Positions 45,195 to 57,725 of a stretch of DNA of 64,000 nt are shown in pieces. Position numbers and translations under genes: made by a program. Each line of letters begins with the position of its first letter. Position 1 is the stretch's first letter. This DNA is from Desmodus rotundus (taxonomy: Eukaryota; Chordata; Mammalia; Chiroptera; Phyllostomidae): positions 20,209,735-20,273,734 of the forward strand of contig NC_071396.1 of NCBI RefSeq assembly GCF_022682495.2, read 5' to 3'. The notes beneath the pieces were generated by a model. That model had not been told where the DNA came from and did not search any database. It saw only the letters and a list, made by a program, of their open reading frames with translations.

Positions 45195-48100
45195 GTTAAC
45201 ATGAAAAAGTGTGGGTTCAAATTCAGCCTCCACAGTGTAATTAGCTAAGTAATCTTGGATAGTTATTTGTAAGGCTCCGCTCCCTCATGGAGTCTGGGCG
45301 TGTCCCCTGGGGAGTTCGCACACGCACGTAGAAAGGGCTCCGCACTGGCTCAGAGACCGGGTGCACGCTCAGTGCGCACGCAGTCCTTGGCTCCGGAGCG
45401 GGGCTGCACCCGTGCTCCGGAGCGCTAGGCCCACACAGTCTGCCTGCATCCTTCTTTGCTCCTCTCCCGTGGCAACCCAACTCAAACACCAGCTACTGAA
45501 ATACTAAACCTCACTGAGGGGCAGAACCACCTCTGGGGTACCTCCATAGCACAGCGTGGGCCCCACTTTGCCCCCCACGGTTTTGTTTTATTTTTTTGGC
45601 TAGTCCGACAACTTAAGTAAGAGTGTTAACCCTACAGCGCGCCCCCCACACACATACGCCACCCACCAAAAGATGAACGTGGAGGAGGGAGCATGGCAGC
45701 CAGGGGTAAACCCTGCCCAACAAGCCTGCAGGAAAGCCCACAAAGAAAGAGGCTCTTTGCCAACGGAGATTTTATTTTGCAGTTTCCAAAGGTAAGGGAA
45801 CCCTTCCAACACTTTTTTTGCTTACAGGCTCAGAATTTAAACATAGGACACTGAGTGGCCAGAACCTTGGCCCACCCCCGACAGCCCAGGGCGTGTTGCC
45901 AGCACCAGGAGTTCGAGTTTCTGCCCAGTAGGCTTGTAACCTGAACTTTCTATTTCTACAAACCCCGTGCTCAGTAGCCAGCACATATTCTGAGCCACAC
46001 AATTCTGAGAATTATTGCACTTGTCAGCTGCTCCGTCACACGGCCTCCGGCCTGAACGCTTCCACGGAAGACGGGACAGTGCTTGTGTCCGAGCTGATGT
46101 CATCGTCACGTAAAAATCGGCATCTTTGTGATGCCACCTAAGGCTTGCCGCAGTCACCCAGACACACACCACCAGGCCTGTCATAATTAGCTGGTTTTCA
46201 GGATCTTTCCGGGCCTCCACTTACAAGGACTGGTAACAAATTCACAGATACTTTGGATCATTCCACATACCTTCACCAAAGAACTGACCACATGAGGAAA
46301 ATATAGTTTAATCAGGGTAATATCACACGCTTAAACAGTGCCTCAAAGAAAAGAAGCCCTCAGATTTTCACCTTAATTTTCAAAGCGTCACACGCCACTC
46401 AGGCCGACTATGAGTGACCGGGTGTGTTTGTCCCCACTTGCTGCACGTTGATAAAGGGAGGACCCGGCAGAGCTCAGGGACTTGGGCCGCGAACCCAGAG
46501 CTCAGGATTTGTACTTCAATACTCACCTTATTTGCTGAATTTATGTCTACTAACTACCAGCCACACAAAAATCTATGCGGAATGACTTTCTGTGAGTCCC
46601 GATTGGATGACTAGGGCGTCTGTGGGCACAGCCGGGCCGTAAATAGATGTCGGTAGTGGACAAATATAGAAGGGGCTTGTGCTCAGCGATGCTGCTCTCC
46701 CACGCAGAGCCCCTGCTGGTATGCTAACTGGTCTGTTTGGAAGCTTTCTTCCTTCTTTTTTTTTTTTAGGTTCAGTTGCCTGATAGTACAAAGAGTCCTG
46801 TGTTATGTCTCAACACTACTATTCATACCCTGTGACCCATTAAGCACTGATTCCTTGGTTGGGGTTCTCCCAACATCTCGAGAAAAAAAAAAAAGAGGGA
46901 AAAAATAGCCCGGCTGGAAAAAAAAAAAAAAGAGTTCTCATTTACAATCCTTAAGTCAAGAATTTGGAAACATGACCCCAGCCAAAGCCTTCAGAGGCCT
47001 GGTATCAAATGTTGTTATTTTTGGGTGGCTTGAAAATAAGGCCAGTTAAGGAGTGGACAAGGTGCCCCAGTGGCTGTGGCAGGAAGCCGGAGCCCGGGTA
47101 GGCGGGGGCTCTGTCAGGAGGGGCCCCTGGCTGGGCTGGGGCAGCCAGCTGCTGGGTTGGCCCTGGGCCTCACCAGGGGACTTGGCATCCAGGCCAGAGG
47201 AGAACTTCACCTTCCCTCCGTCCCCCCCCTTCTGCCCACCTCCCTCCTCTGCAGAAGGACAGAGACATCAACATTTCCCTCTGGGTTCCCCGTAGGCAAC
47301 TTGGCGCTTGTTCCTCCCTGGGACCCTGGGAAACAAACCTCAGTGAAGTTTAAAACACATCCTCCTTCAGTGGACATCGTTTTATTTAAATAGGCAGCAT
47401 TTAAAAGTGAATTGCCTCCCCCTTTTGGGAAAAATGCCCGCCAGAGATATTTTTATACTCCGTCTGCCGTGGGTGAAAGGGATTCCTGGCTTAAGATGTC
47501 ACCGGTACTGCATTCCCCTGGCCCATGGGGTGTGTCAGCATCAGAGCTGAGGCACTGCCTGTGTTTGGAAACAGCTCACTCACCCGGTCCTGACAGGTCC
47601 CCCTTCCCAGCACACGCACACACACACACACATGGGCACAGACACGGGCACGCTCACATGGGTGTGCACAGGGGCATGCACGGACACGCACATGGGCACA
47701 CGGGGGCACGCATGCACGCCCAGCTCAGAGGTCAGATGGTCATCTGCTGTGTCACGGACTTCCCGTACATACTTGGAAATTATTGGGGGGGAGCATAAGA
47801 GAGGCGTGGGTGAGACCCCTCTGAGAAAGTAGTGACTAAGGGAGACATCAAACCAACCTTCTGAGCGTACGCTGGAGGGAGAGGCAGGCAGCTTAAACCC
47901 TGTTCTTGCATTATTCACATGCCCTCAGAGTTACCTTAGATGAAAAGGTCCTTAAAATATTTAGACTCGATTCCTCTTCGTAAGAAAATCGATGTTTAAC
48001 TGCCTATGAGCCCTGTAAAATATAAGATTGTCTATTCCTGGCACAAGTGCCAGGTGTGGGCATCTCCAAGACTGCTTCTGGCCCAGCTGGCCCCATGGCT

Positions 48101-48589
48101 TCTGCTCCCACTGGCCCTTCTTCCCACGGCCATTCTGCCGGTCTTCCCATCCGGCCCAAGCGCCAGCGTCTCCATGCAACTTCCACGGGCCACGCAGTGA
48201 GGGCGGCCCTGCCCCGTCTGAGCGTTTGTGTCTGAGCAGGGGCTGCCGGGGCAGGTGTGTGCAGGCACAAGAGGGAGCACTCCTCGCCGACACACTCAGG
48301 GTCTCATGTTTGATGGGGGCCCCTTAGAAGGGGGGGAGAGAAAATAAGGGAAAGTGGGGAGCGATGGCTAGGAAAAGTACCAAACCTGGATTTCAAGTGC
48401 TGTAATAGGCCCAATTGAGGGCTTTAATTTTAAGGCCCGTGGGAAGCTGCGACTTTAAGTAGAAAGGTGTCTCGGTGGCTTGTGTCCAAAGCAATATAAC
48501 CAACCTGGTGGCCCAGAAGTGTTTGCCAATGAACGACTGAATATTTGTCATCCGACAACTGTTGCAGAGGGCTCTGGTGATGTCTGCTA
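45195..48589. other. Intergenic DNA
   Basis: MIR-like sequence continues to about 45265. Poly-A rich patches lie at 46885-46935, and a CA-rich minisatellite at 47611-47715. Frames at 45837-46220 (minus) and 47412-47798 (plus, which reads through the CA repeat) are not credible genes. Confidence 0.5.
47611..47715 (+). repeat. CA-rich, alternating purine-pyrimidine minisatellite
   Basis: A short perfect CA run (about 47617-47632) grades into degenerate ACACGGGCACGCT / ACATGGGCACA units to about 47715. Long alternating purine-pyrimidine DNA of this kind can adopt Z-form. Confidence 0.8.
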
Positions 48590-48925
48590 CAGTGTTCGTT
48601 CCTGTTACATTTTGTCCCGCCCCAAAATTCATGTGAGGAAGCCCTCACCCCCGGTGGGATGACGGTACGTGGAGGCGGGGCCTTGGAGGTAATTAGATGT
48701 CAATGAGGTTGAGAGGGGACCCCAAGGAAGGCGTTGGTGTCCATTAGGAGAGGAAGTAAGACCACTGTCGGCCACGTGAGGACACAGTGAGAAGACAGCC
48801 TCCAGGTGTGGGTTACCCCAGGCATCGGATCTGCCAGCCTCCAGAACTGGGAGAAGCAAATGGCTGCTGTTGAAGCCACTCCACGGCGTTTTGCTCCAGC
48901 AGCCCGATGAGACTAATTCCGAAGC
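48590..48925 (+). repeat. MLT1/MST-like LTR (ERVL-MaLR), plus strand
   Basis: The LTR order is clear: CCCAAAATTCATGTGAGGAA, then ggaggcggggcctt, ggaggtaattagatg, cacgtgaggacacagtgagaag, ccagcctccagaactggg and cagcccgatgagactaatt. It is a noncoding solo LTR, well diverged. Confidence 0.8.
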
Positions 48926-49626
48926 CATCCAAAATGTGTTACTATCAACAAAGTCATTGTCTGTCCAGAGCTCAGTTCCTCATCAGAGGCACAGTGTGAG
49001 CGGACGTGGACCTCAATACCCTCTCAGAAAGGGTCCTTCTCCAAGATGGGCTCTCGGTCCGCCCCCCACCCCAAACCTTTTGGGGGAGGCATGAGCCTGC
49101 AACCTCTGGTCCAGAAGGAGCAAACACTTCACAACACACCCTAGAAGGGGTTATGGAGGCTTAGGATGAATTCATATGAACTTGACGCACAACAATTTTC
49201 AATAATACTGTGGGTTTCTGCCTTCACAATGCAAGGCAAGGGTTTTATGGGGTTTGACTTAGCGTAACGTGGGCTCACGAGTTCGTGTGGGTTGACGAGT
49301 AGCCACATTCCTCCAGGAGCAATGTGGTCGGTCTTTCCCCCAGTGCTGGGAGCCCTGTAGTGAAACTTCCCACCGTTTTCAGATATTTCCTCTCCCGTGC
49401 CAGGCTGTTCAGTTTTCTTAGGAATTTCGTCTTGGACTTGGCCCTTTTGACTCATTCTTGACGGTCTGTCCATAGTTTGAGAGCACAGCTGTTGGATAAG
49501 TTGTGTCTTCACAGACTAGAAAAAAGAAACTCACTGTCTTTAGTTCCACCTGGAGCAAAGGAACTTGAACTGTTTCCGCACATGCCAAACAGTATCATGT
49601 CTGTTACAACATATACAATGTCAGTG
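48926..49626. other. Intergenic DNA
   Basis: No gene is recognised. Confidence 0.55.
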
Positions 49627-50100
49627 CAGTTGTTCCCCCTTCTCCACCGGGGATACATTTCAAGACCCCCAGTGGAGGCCTGAAACCAGAGCTAGTGCCG
49701 AACCCTGTCCAAGCTATGTGTTTTCCTGTACACGCATTCATACGTACGTACATAAGATAAAGTTTGTGTAAATCAGGCATAGCGAGAGGTTAACAACAAC
49801 GATAAAACAAAACAGTTGTGGCAATATTCTGCACTAAAAGTTATGCGAAGGTGCTCTGTCCCTCCGATAACCGGGCTGACAGTGGGTGGGAGTGTCTGCA
49901 GTGCGGATACGCCAGACGAAGGGATGATTCGTGCTCCGGGCAGGAGACGGCATGAGATTTCATCACACTATTCAGAAAGGTGTGCGATGTAAAACTTATG
50001 AATTGTTTATTTCTGGAATTTTCCATTTAATGTTTTTGCAGTAACGGCAACCTCAGAAAGCAAAACCGTGGTTAAGGTGGTGGGGCGGGGGGGACTACTG
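49627..50100 (+). mobile_element. Tigger/MER2-like DNA transposon, nonautonomous
   Basis: It begins CAGTTGTTCCCCCTTCTCC, followed by ggggatacatttcaagacccc, cagtggaggcctgaaacc, gataaagtttgtgtaaatcaggca and gagaggttaacaacaac. It ends AAAACCGTGGTTAAGG ... GGGGACTACTG. The ends are inverted and it abuts TA on the right. It is about 470 bp with no transposase frame. Confidence 0.8.
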
Positions 50101-50162
50101 TATATATGTAATTTCCTATGGAAGGAAGACATAATTTTATCTATGCTTCTCCCTCCCAATAA

Positions 50163-50363
50163 TTTTTTTAAAAATTATCTTTTAGAGAGGGCAACGGAGG
50201 GAGAGCGAGAGGGAGAGAAACATCAGGGTGTGGTTGCCTCTCATGTGCTCCCTACTGGGGACCTGGTCCTCAACCCAGGCACGTGCCCTGGCTGGGAATC
50301 CAACCTGTGACTCTTTGGTTTGCAGGCTGACGTTCAGTCCACTGAGCTACACCAGCCAGGGCA
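50163..50363 (-). mobile_element. VES SINE, reverse orientation, with 13-bp target-site duplication
   Basis: It ends ACTGAGCTACACCAGCCAGG on the plus strand. Perfect TCCCTCCCAATAA flanks lie at 50150-50162 and 50364-50376. On the minus strand it carries CCAGTAGGGAGCAC (50245-50258), close to the CTCF core. Confidence 0.96.
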
Positions 50364-50376
50364 TCCCTCCCAATAA

Positions 50377-52199
50377 CTTCTAATGTCAAGAGTTGGTTTC
50401 CACCCAACGCAACAACGGAGCAGAGAGCTGGGTGGAAGGCAAGACCCCCAGTACGCCCTGTAACACCCGTATGATGAAGGCTTCCCTCCGGACTGTGTCT
50501 GGGGATCCTGGAGACTTGGAGACTATGCGCCTTGGCCTCCAACTCCCCACTTGGACACTCGTGTGACTTCTTGACGCCAGTAAGGTCTGGAGCCACACCA
50601 AGAAGTGCATAGCCTTGGTCAAAGCTCTAAAATCCTTTTTATTCCTGAAGCATCCTTTCTGAAACATGTGTATTGTCTCAAATTTTATACATTTCAGTAG
50701 AGGAAAGGCCAACCTGAACAAAATTAAAACTTCTCCCTCCAAAACCAGAATCCTATAATCCCTAAGGACCCTTCTTCCAGCAGCACCAGCACCCCTGGAG
50801 AGTCCCAGTGCCCTCAAAGGTCTCCTCTGCTTCGTGGCTGAGTGAACCATCTTCGGTTTGGGGGCAAAGCTTGGGAAGTGACTTGGAAGGTATGTCGTGC
50901 TCTGCCACAGCCACCAGGGAGGCCAGTTTGCTGGGGTCTGGGCTGCCCACTGACAGGTGGATGTGCCCATCCCCACTCTTCCCCTTCCCCTGACTTCCCC
51001 TCCGCAGGAGCCCCGGTCCACTTCCTCTCCTCTCTGCTCCCCACCCTGTCAGTCCCCTCCACAAAGCCTCCCAGAAGGGACTCTCGGCTCCTATAGACAT
51101 TCACCGTTCCCATGACTGAGCCTGGGGATCCCATGACACATGTACTTCTGGGTGATATTTGTCAAATAGACAAAAACAGTTCCTGAAAGCTAAGCGACAA
51201 CGCCAACCCCAACCTTATTGTGATGGCATCATAAAGCCTCGGGCTTGTCCACGAGTACCCAGGGAACCGGTGAAAACCCACACTAGGAGCCTCTAGGTCT
51301 AGCGTGCAGCTGGAGAGCCTGCATTTCCCACAGGCTTCCTACCCACAGGGGGAAGGTACAGACCTCACGGTGCCTGAGTCCCGTGCCCTAAGCTGACCTC
51401 GTGTCCTCGGTGTTTAGCATGGTAGCAGGTACACAGAAGGGAGACGAGAAGAGAGTGCAGATTATGGGTGTTCCACTGGGGAAGTCTTTTGTGCTCTTGA
51501 TGTTCAAAGGCGAAACCTGCACAGGAGAAGCAGGCGTGTAACAGAGGCCGTGGCCAGTGCCCTTAAAGAGGGCTCTGTCCCAGCTCCTCCTAGCTCTCTC
51601 TCCACAGACGGCCTCCTGGTCCTCAAGGCTTGCTTCCAGTTTGGCCCCTTCCTGGGAGAGTGCCAGGGTCCTCTCACAGGCTTGCGAGCTGTGATCACTG
51701 CAGAAAGCAGGCCTCTGATCACACCTGCTTTTATCTCAAGTTCCTTGACCAAGTGGGGTGGCTCCCTGTCCTTGAAGAGCTTCGGATGGGCCACGCTTCC
51801 TTTGGAAAGTGATAGAACTTTTCCGTCTGCAGAGTTTGCATTAAAGCCTGGAGACCCTCGGTTCTCTTCATCTCTGCTCCTCCTAATTTATAAGACAAAG
51901 CCCCGGGAGTTTGATCTCTAAAGTACATCTTGCCAACAGCAAGCGGGGCTGGGGAGCGGCTCCTCAGACAGGCACAGGGAGCTTTCATCTTAAAGAACGC
52001 ACAGAGCCGGGGATGCTGCGTGGCGTGCCTGTTCCTAAGTCGTAGGGGATCACGCCAGAATGCATCCTGACCGGTTTCAGAAAAAAAAAGCACTCTGAAT
52101 AAACAATACTTTCCAGTATGAAACTCACCTAATCCCAACCCATTTTAAAAATAGAAAATAAGACAAATAAGCCGGAAAATTATTCTACTATGTTGTTAA
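50377..52199. other. Intergenic DNA
   Basis: No gene is recognised. The minus-strand frame 50386-51021 (211 codons) overlaps several open frames in other registers, has no domain, and is judged chance. Confidence 0.55.
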
Positions 52200-52570
52200 T
52201 ACCTACAGTTAAACTCATCTATTATTAGTTAGTTGTATTTTCTGTCTCTTTCCTTCACATGTGTCTGTTTTCATGTGTATACTAATTTTTCCATAATTCT
52301 GCCATGGGATATGTGTAAATTGTATGTGCTATTTTTTTACTTAATATTTTATCTGTCATGGGTATTTTTCCCCGTTATTATAGCCCCTAGCGCCATCATT
52401 TGCATTTCTACATAATATTCCATTAAGCATCTAGGCAAAGTTTGTTAACTCAGTTATTAATGCGGTTAAATGTATTAGGCCTTTTAGTTGTTTCAAAGGT
52501 TTCAGAAATACAGTTGTGCTAATTAGCAAGTATCTATTTACACATAGCATCCGCATCTTCAGATTACCCA
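52200..52570 (+). repeat. Old L1 (L1ME-like) 3'-end fragment
   Basis: catgggtatttttccccgtta, then tttctacataatattccatt, gttaactcagttattaat and tagttgtttcaaaggtttcag are decayed versions of the L1ME 3' series seen at 805-1515. Confidence 0.55.
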
Positions 52571-55500
52571 GTGAGCTTGAAACATAACAGACTTACTAAT
52601 GCTGATATTTTAAACAGATATAGACCAGGCGGCACAATGATGGCATTGACCAGAGGGTCTGGGCAGCAGGCAGGGGACAGACGTGGCCTGGGGCCTCAGC
52701 CGGGGAGAGGGCACCAGGCGAGAGACTCCCTCCCCTGGTGTCCCAGCCTTCTCATCTACCCTGGACAGTGCCTCCCTAACAGGACTGTGGGGAGGACAGG
52801 GAACTCCCACGAGAGCACTCGGTAGGTGCCTGTCCCCGGGGAGCTCTCGGTCGAAGTCAGAAAACACTGAAGTGGCAGCTGCCAGAGCGGCCCCTCGCCG
52901 GGCCTGGGCTCAGGTGCCCGTGTCCAGGCATGTGAAAGCCGTGCACATGGACACACCTGCACAGCACCCAACAGGAAAACAGCTGCAGAGCTACTGTTTT
53001 TCTATGACTGAAAATTAGCAAAATGTCAAACGGGGAGGGATCTGATCACTTGTAAGCCTCTCTGGGGTATTGTGTGGCTAGCAATGTCTGGATGAGTAAT
53101 AAGAATGAACACATACATTTAAAAATTATATATTTATTTAATAAAATGTACTTCTTGCCTTTGTTTCAGCAAAATAATTAATTATATTCTTACCATCAAG
53201 ATTGTCACATTCTGGGATTCATTGGTAGCCATAACCTAACAGGTTAAAAATAAATGTAATTATATTCACATATACAAAGTTAGACTATAGTTTCATCAAT
53301 ATGTTAATGTTACAAGTTAAAATGTAGTATCTTAGGTATGTGTTCAGAAAAGCTATTTTTCTCCCAAAATACTCAAAATGGTCGATTGCAACCAATATGC
53401 AAAATACAAATTACTTAGTAAAGATCAAAAGTTGACATGAAAGCATTTAAATAGATCTGAAAGGTTTTTAATTTTTTTTAATGATTCAATTCCATCTTAT
53501 TGCATATTTTTATAAAATAAAAACTCTTTGCCATTCTAGGAAAGTCCATTTAGTTGTTAATGTCAAAAACTGGTTTTACACATCACTTGTTACAGCTAGA
53601 ACTATATTTATACACAAAAATAAGAGAAATATGAGTTACGTAATATTGCAAAATGTTGGCCGAAACGCATACACAACTGTTGCACATACTGTGTGTAACT
53701 TTCAGTCCCCGGAGCCCTGGTCGGGATGTGAAGAGAACAAGAGAACAGGCTTGTGGGTCTGTTGGGAAATAAGCCGTCACACAAGACTTTATTGCCTCCC
53801 TGCTGCAGGGGAGGAAGAGCTCCACAAGGTAGCCAAGCGGTCTTTTCTCGTTTCCCAGCACTTCCGCCGCTGAAGTCCTCTCTCCCCACCAGAGCCCTGG
53901 TCACTTCTGAGGGGGGTCGTGGTGCCCACACATCTTCACAGGGCCTTCTAGTCCCAGGACGAGAGATGGGAAGAAGGGCCCCTGGGGCCCGAGCGGAGCT
54001 GGACACAGGTGTGTATGTTGAGGATGCCAGGTGGCTGCGTCTACGCCGACTGAGCACTACTCCTCAAGTGACAGGGTGGCCCTGTGCATTCTGGTGCGTG
54101 TGCGGGGGGAGCCCTTTGAAATGTGAGGCCTGGACCAGGGCCTTCCTCGACCATTTGTCTGTAAAAGCGGGTCTGCGATAAAAACCCAACTGATGCTACG
54201 GACGAATATTTATCAGGACGAGTTTTCTGCAAACCTTCTTACAGATGCCCTTGTCCACATTTGCTCCCTCGCTGACTTTGAGTCTGCTCTAGAGCATTTC
54301 TCAATACTCGCCTCCCCTGGGCGGCTTAACTTTTAAACATTGGGCCCGTGCCAGTTTTGACATTGACTTCTGGGAGAGCGTAGAGGAGAGAAGGCCGCTC
54401 CTTTCTCGCCACGTGGGCCAGTTCCAGAATTGGAGAGCCAGCCCTGACACAGGGCTGCCCGTCTGGGGAGAAGTCCACGGTGACATGGCAGGGAAGACAA
54501 AAGCCCAGCAGAGGAGGAATAGGTCAGCTGGCCCAATCGCAACTCAGGCCACCACTGAGCTTACTCACAAACCCTGAATCTCACCCTTTTTTCTTACTAT
54601 CTCTGAAGCTCAACTGAGCTTTACTTCCTATCAGAAGCTTCCAGCTATTTGTCAGGGGAACTCAACTCCAAGGAAATAGGGGGAAGTGTCCTTGAATGTG
54701 AGACGGTTATTTGTGCAGCCTGATAATGGTTGTCTGGTTCTGGGACTCTGGGCAGGGGTGGGGCGGGCAGTGGCCTGAACTGGCGGGGAGAGGCAGTCGG
54801 AACCCACAGGACCAGGCCCCAAGACCAACCCCATAAGCCAGGAGGAGCGGCCGGTGGGCAGTGGTCCAGGAAATGGCAAATGGCTGTGAATCCTTTCAGT
54901 AAAATATTCACCTTTTTCTCCAAAAGTTGTCTGCACATTTGCCTTCTGTTTATCTTTGATTTCTAAAGAGCCCACCCTGTCTTGTTTCAGGGCCCCTCTC
55001 CACCTTGGGTTTAGTCCACTGCTTGAGTATCATCATTTCAAAATTGTAACTGTCTTTCTTGTTAAGCTAAAACAGGGACCTCATCTTCCCTCTGCTCTAC
55101 CTTAGGCTTTAAATCATTCTTCCCAAGGCATGTTTCAGGGAGTGTTTATTACGACCAAATAATTATATTCTGTGACATCAACATCTGTGGATTTTGGGAA
55201 TATAAAGACTGGTGGGATGGCAGGGAGAAGGGGAAGAGAATGGCAAGGGTTCCTCTGGGAGGTGACTAATCACTTCAACCACTCCCTCGTGCGAGCCCAC
55301 TGTGTGTCGGAGCTGGTCTGGCGCTGACATCGTGGTGCAGCTCCTCCCGAGCTGCTTACAAGTTAGAGGGAAGCGGGACCGAGCATGCAAACAACTGTCC
55401 GTTCAGGGAGGCCAGGGTGCAGCTGGTGGGGGAGTGCAGCCCAGGCTGCCAGAGCTTTTCATCTGGGTCAGGACCCGTTTCCAGAGCCTTTGAAGAAAAG

Positions 55501-56839
55501 AGAATGAGTGGAGTCACAAAGGCCAGAAAGAGCTGGCTGCCCGGTAGCCAGGCACAGCCCGCGTGGATCCCAGCCACGCTGGGGGTGTCTGGGACGTTTG
55601 GGAGAAACTCGCGTGCCACCCCAGCGGGAGGATGCCATGAGAGCTTCACTTAGGAAGATAAATTGCCAGAAAAGTGTACAACAGACTAAAGCGAAAGAGT
55701 CAGGCTTTGGGGTGGCACCTTGGCGTAGAAGAAATGAGGTCTGAGCTAAGGGGAAACACAGGGTACCAGCCAAGGACGCGAGGATCTCCTGGTGTGGGTA
55801 CAGTGGTCAGCAAGACTGAAGGCCCCCCGCTGCTCCCGCTCCCACACACGCCCAGGTCTGGTGTGCGCTTGTTTCCAGCATGCTTGTTGCCCAAAGGCCA
55901 CGATGTCAAGAACAGGATCTGCCGCACTTGCCCAACGCCAGGCTGGGGCACCCTGAGGCGTTGTCAGGGGTAGTGGACCTTTTGCAGGGAGAATACAGCC
56001 TGTTTTTGGCGGAAGGTCGAGGTGACTCCCCTAAGCTTGGTCATGAACAGCAGACAATTCAGTGGACCACAGGAACGAGAGAAAAAGGGCCGACTTGTGG
56101 GTGACAGTGCCAGATGCTGGGTGGGCAGAAGGAGGGCGACACTGGGGCAGGTGAGACCGCACCTGCCCGAGGCCCAATTGCACTGGGCGCACGAGGCACA
56201 GAGAGGCTTGATTAGGGTCTGTGTTAGCTGCGACACCTGGGGCCCGCATCTGAGGCTGCAGTGTATACACCGGGCATCCACTGGGGAGTCCTTTGGGGCC
56301 CAGTGCCTGCTGGGGAGTGGAGGTAGCAGAGCTGGGGAGCAGGAGGTGTCGAACTGTGAAGCTGCTCAGAGCCTTGCCCAGTCCTATGGGAACCCTGGGC
56401 TGGAGGGCCTTTGGGAGTTGGCTCCAGTGAAGCCAGACAGCTGGGCCTCTGCACCCACCAGTGACCGGATGCGGCCACTCCCAGGAAGTCGGGGGAGAAG
56501 GACAGAGGTGAGTCCGACCTGGCAGGGGCAGGTTCCAGAGTCTCAGCTGTGGGCCCTCAGCAGCCACACCCTCGGGCCTCAGGGGAAGGAGGGCCTCCAT
56601 CCTGAAGGAGAGAGTTGGGAGGTGCATCTACTGCACTGTTTAGATTCTGGGGGTTTGCCTCCTCTGTTTTGAGACTCATGGGGTAGAGACTCGTGGAGGG
56701 ACTACAGTCACCTAGGACTTGAAGCTCAAAAAATTTCAGGGGCTGCAGAGCCAGCAGGTGGTACGAAGGCCCATGAATCCAGGAGGGACACTCGGGGAAA
56801 GGCCTGGTGAGAGGTGGTGGAGGGTAGTGTGGAGGGTGA
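52571..56839. other. Intergenic DNA
   Basis: 53110-53720 is AT-rich and free of obvious repeats. 53788-53793 is TTTATT, an inverted poly(A) signal. The long frame 56022-56672 (plus) is matched by an equally long minus-strand frame and shows no domain, so it is not supported as a gene. Confidence 0.5.
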
Positions 56840-57030
56840 GGGGTCTGGAGCCAGGCAGCTTGGTCTGCAGTCTGCCACTCACCAGCAGGTGACTTTGGGC
56901 GCATGACTTCATCTCTTTGTCCCTCAGTTTCTTCATTCACCAATTAGGGACAAAAATAGTACTTACCTCACAGAGCCGTTGTGAAACTAAGCGAGATGGT
57001 GCATGCAAAGTGCTTGGTGCTGGCCCGGAA
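56840..57030 (+). repeat. MIR SINE
   Basis: GTCTGGAGCCAGGCAGCTTGG, then tctgccactcaccagc, cctcagtttcttcattcacc, agtacttacctcacagagccgttgtg and gcaaagtgcttggtgc give full MIR order. Confidence 0.85.
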
Positions 57031-57274
57031 GGAATTAGAGGGTGGATGCTAGTGCCACTGTGTCACTGGCAGTTTTGCCAAACTTGAGGAAAGGCCTTAG
57101 AAAAATACTGGGGGCTGGAGTTTTAACCCAAGAGGGAAGTCAGATCCAACTCAGAAGCAAGAGGTATGTGTTCATGCAGAGTGGGGAGTCTCAGCAAATG
57201 CCCAAGAGGGGCCTTTTCCTCCTGACTTCTATATGACGTATAGCAGAACCATTCCTATTAAAAATCCAAGAGTC

Positions 57275-57485
57275 CCCCTGGCTGGTGTGACTCAGTGGAT
57301 TGAGCGCAGGCCCGTGAACCAAAGGATCGCCAGTTCAATTCCCAGTCAGGGCACATGCCTGGGTTGTGGGCCAGGTCCCCAGTAGGGGGTGCGTGAGAGG
57401 CAACCACACATCGATGTTTCTCTCCCTCTCTTTCTCCCTCCCTTGCCCTCTTTAAAAATAAATAAATAATCTTTTTTAAAAAATT
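57275..57485 (+). mobile_element. VES SINE, sense orientation, with target-site duplication
   Basis: It starts CCCTGGCTGGTGTGACTCAG, has the B box AGTTCAATTCC, the internal CCAGTAGGGGGTGC (57379-57392), a CT-rich arm, and an AAATAAATAAAT-type tail. CAAGAGTC flanks it at 57267-57274 and 57486-57493. It is the best-preserved copy in the window and the basis for the bat assignment. Confidence 0.97.
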
Positions 57486-57559
57486 CAAGAGTCTCTTTCA
57501 TTTCACTCCATTCCTATAGTTATGTTTAGTGACAAACTAGTCCTTCTCACTCTGTTTTC

Positions 57560-57725
57560 TCCACCTTGAGTCCCAAGTCCTGGCTTTACCAGCTGCGTGG
57601 CCTCACAAAAGTCATAACCACTGTGACCTTCAGCATCCCGCTGTAGAAAAAAGTATGAATAACACCTGACGTCACTCGGTTGCTGTGATGTGCAGAGGAC
57701 ACGCTGCATTTGGAAGGAGTCTGTA
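57560..57725 (+). repeat. MIR SINE (degenerate)
   Basis: GTCCTGGCTTTACCAGCTGC, then gtggcctcacaaaagtcat, ccttcagcatcccgctgtag and gttgctgtgatgtgc follow MIR order. Confidence 0.65.

Noticed and set aside
47412..47798. His/Thr-rich 128-codon open frame
   Set aside because: It is produced by reading through the CA-rich minisatellite and has no independent support.
50386..51021. 211-codon minus-strand open frame
   Set aside because: It is overlapped by open frames in other registers on both strands, has no recognisable domain, and ends close to a SINE. No evidence of a gene.
56022..56672. 216-codon plus-strand open frame
   Set aside because: It begins at a non-ATG codon, is mirrored by a 198-codon frame on the other strand, and shows no domain, conserved motif or splice signal. 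It looks like a GC-rich chance frame.
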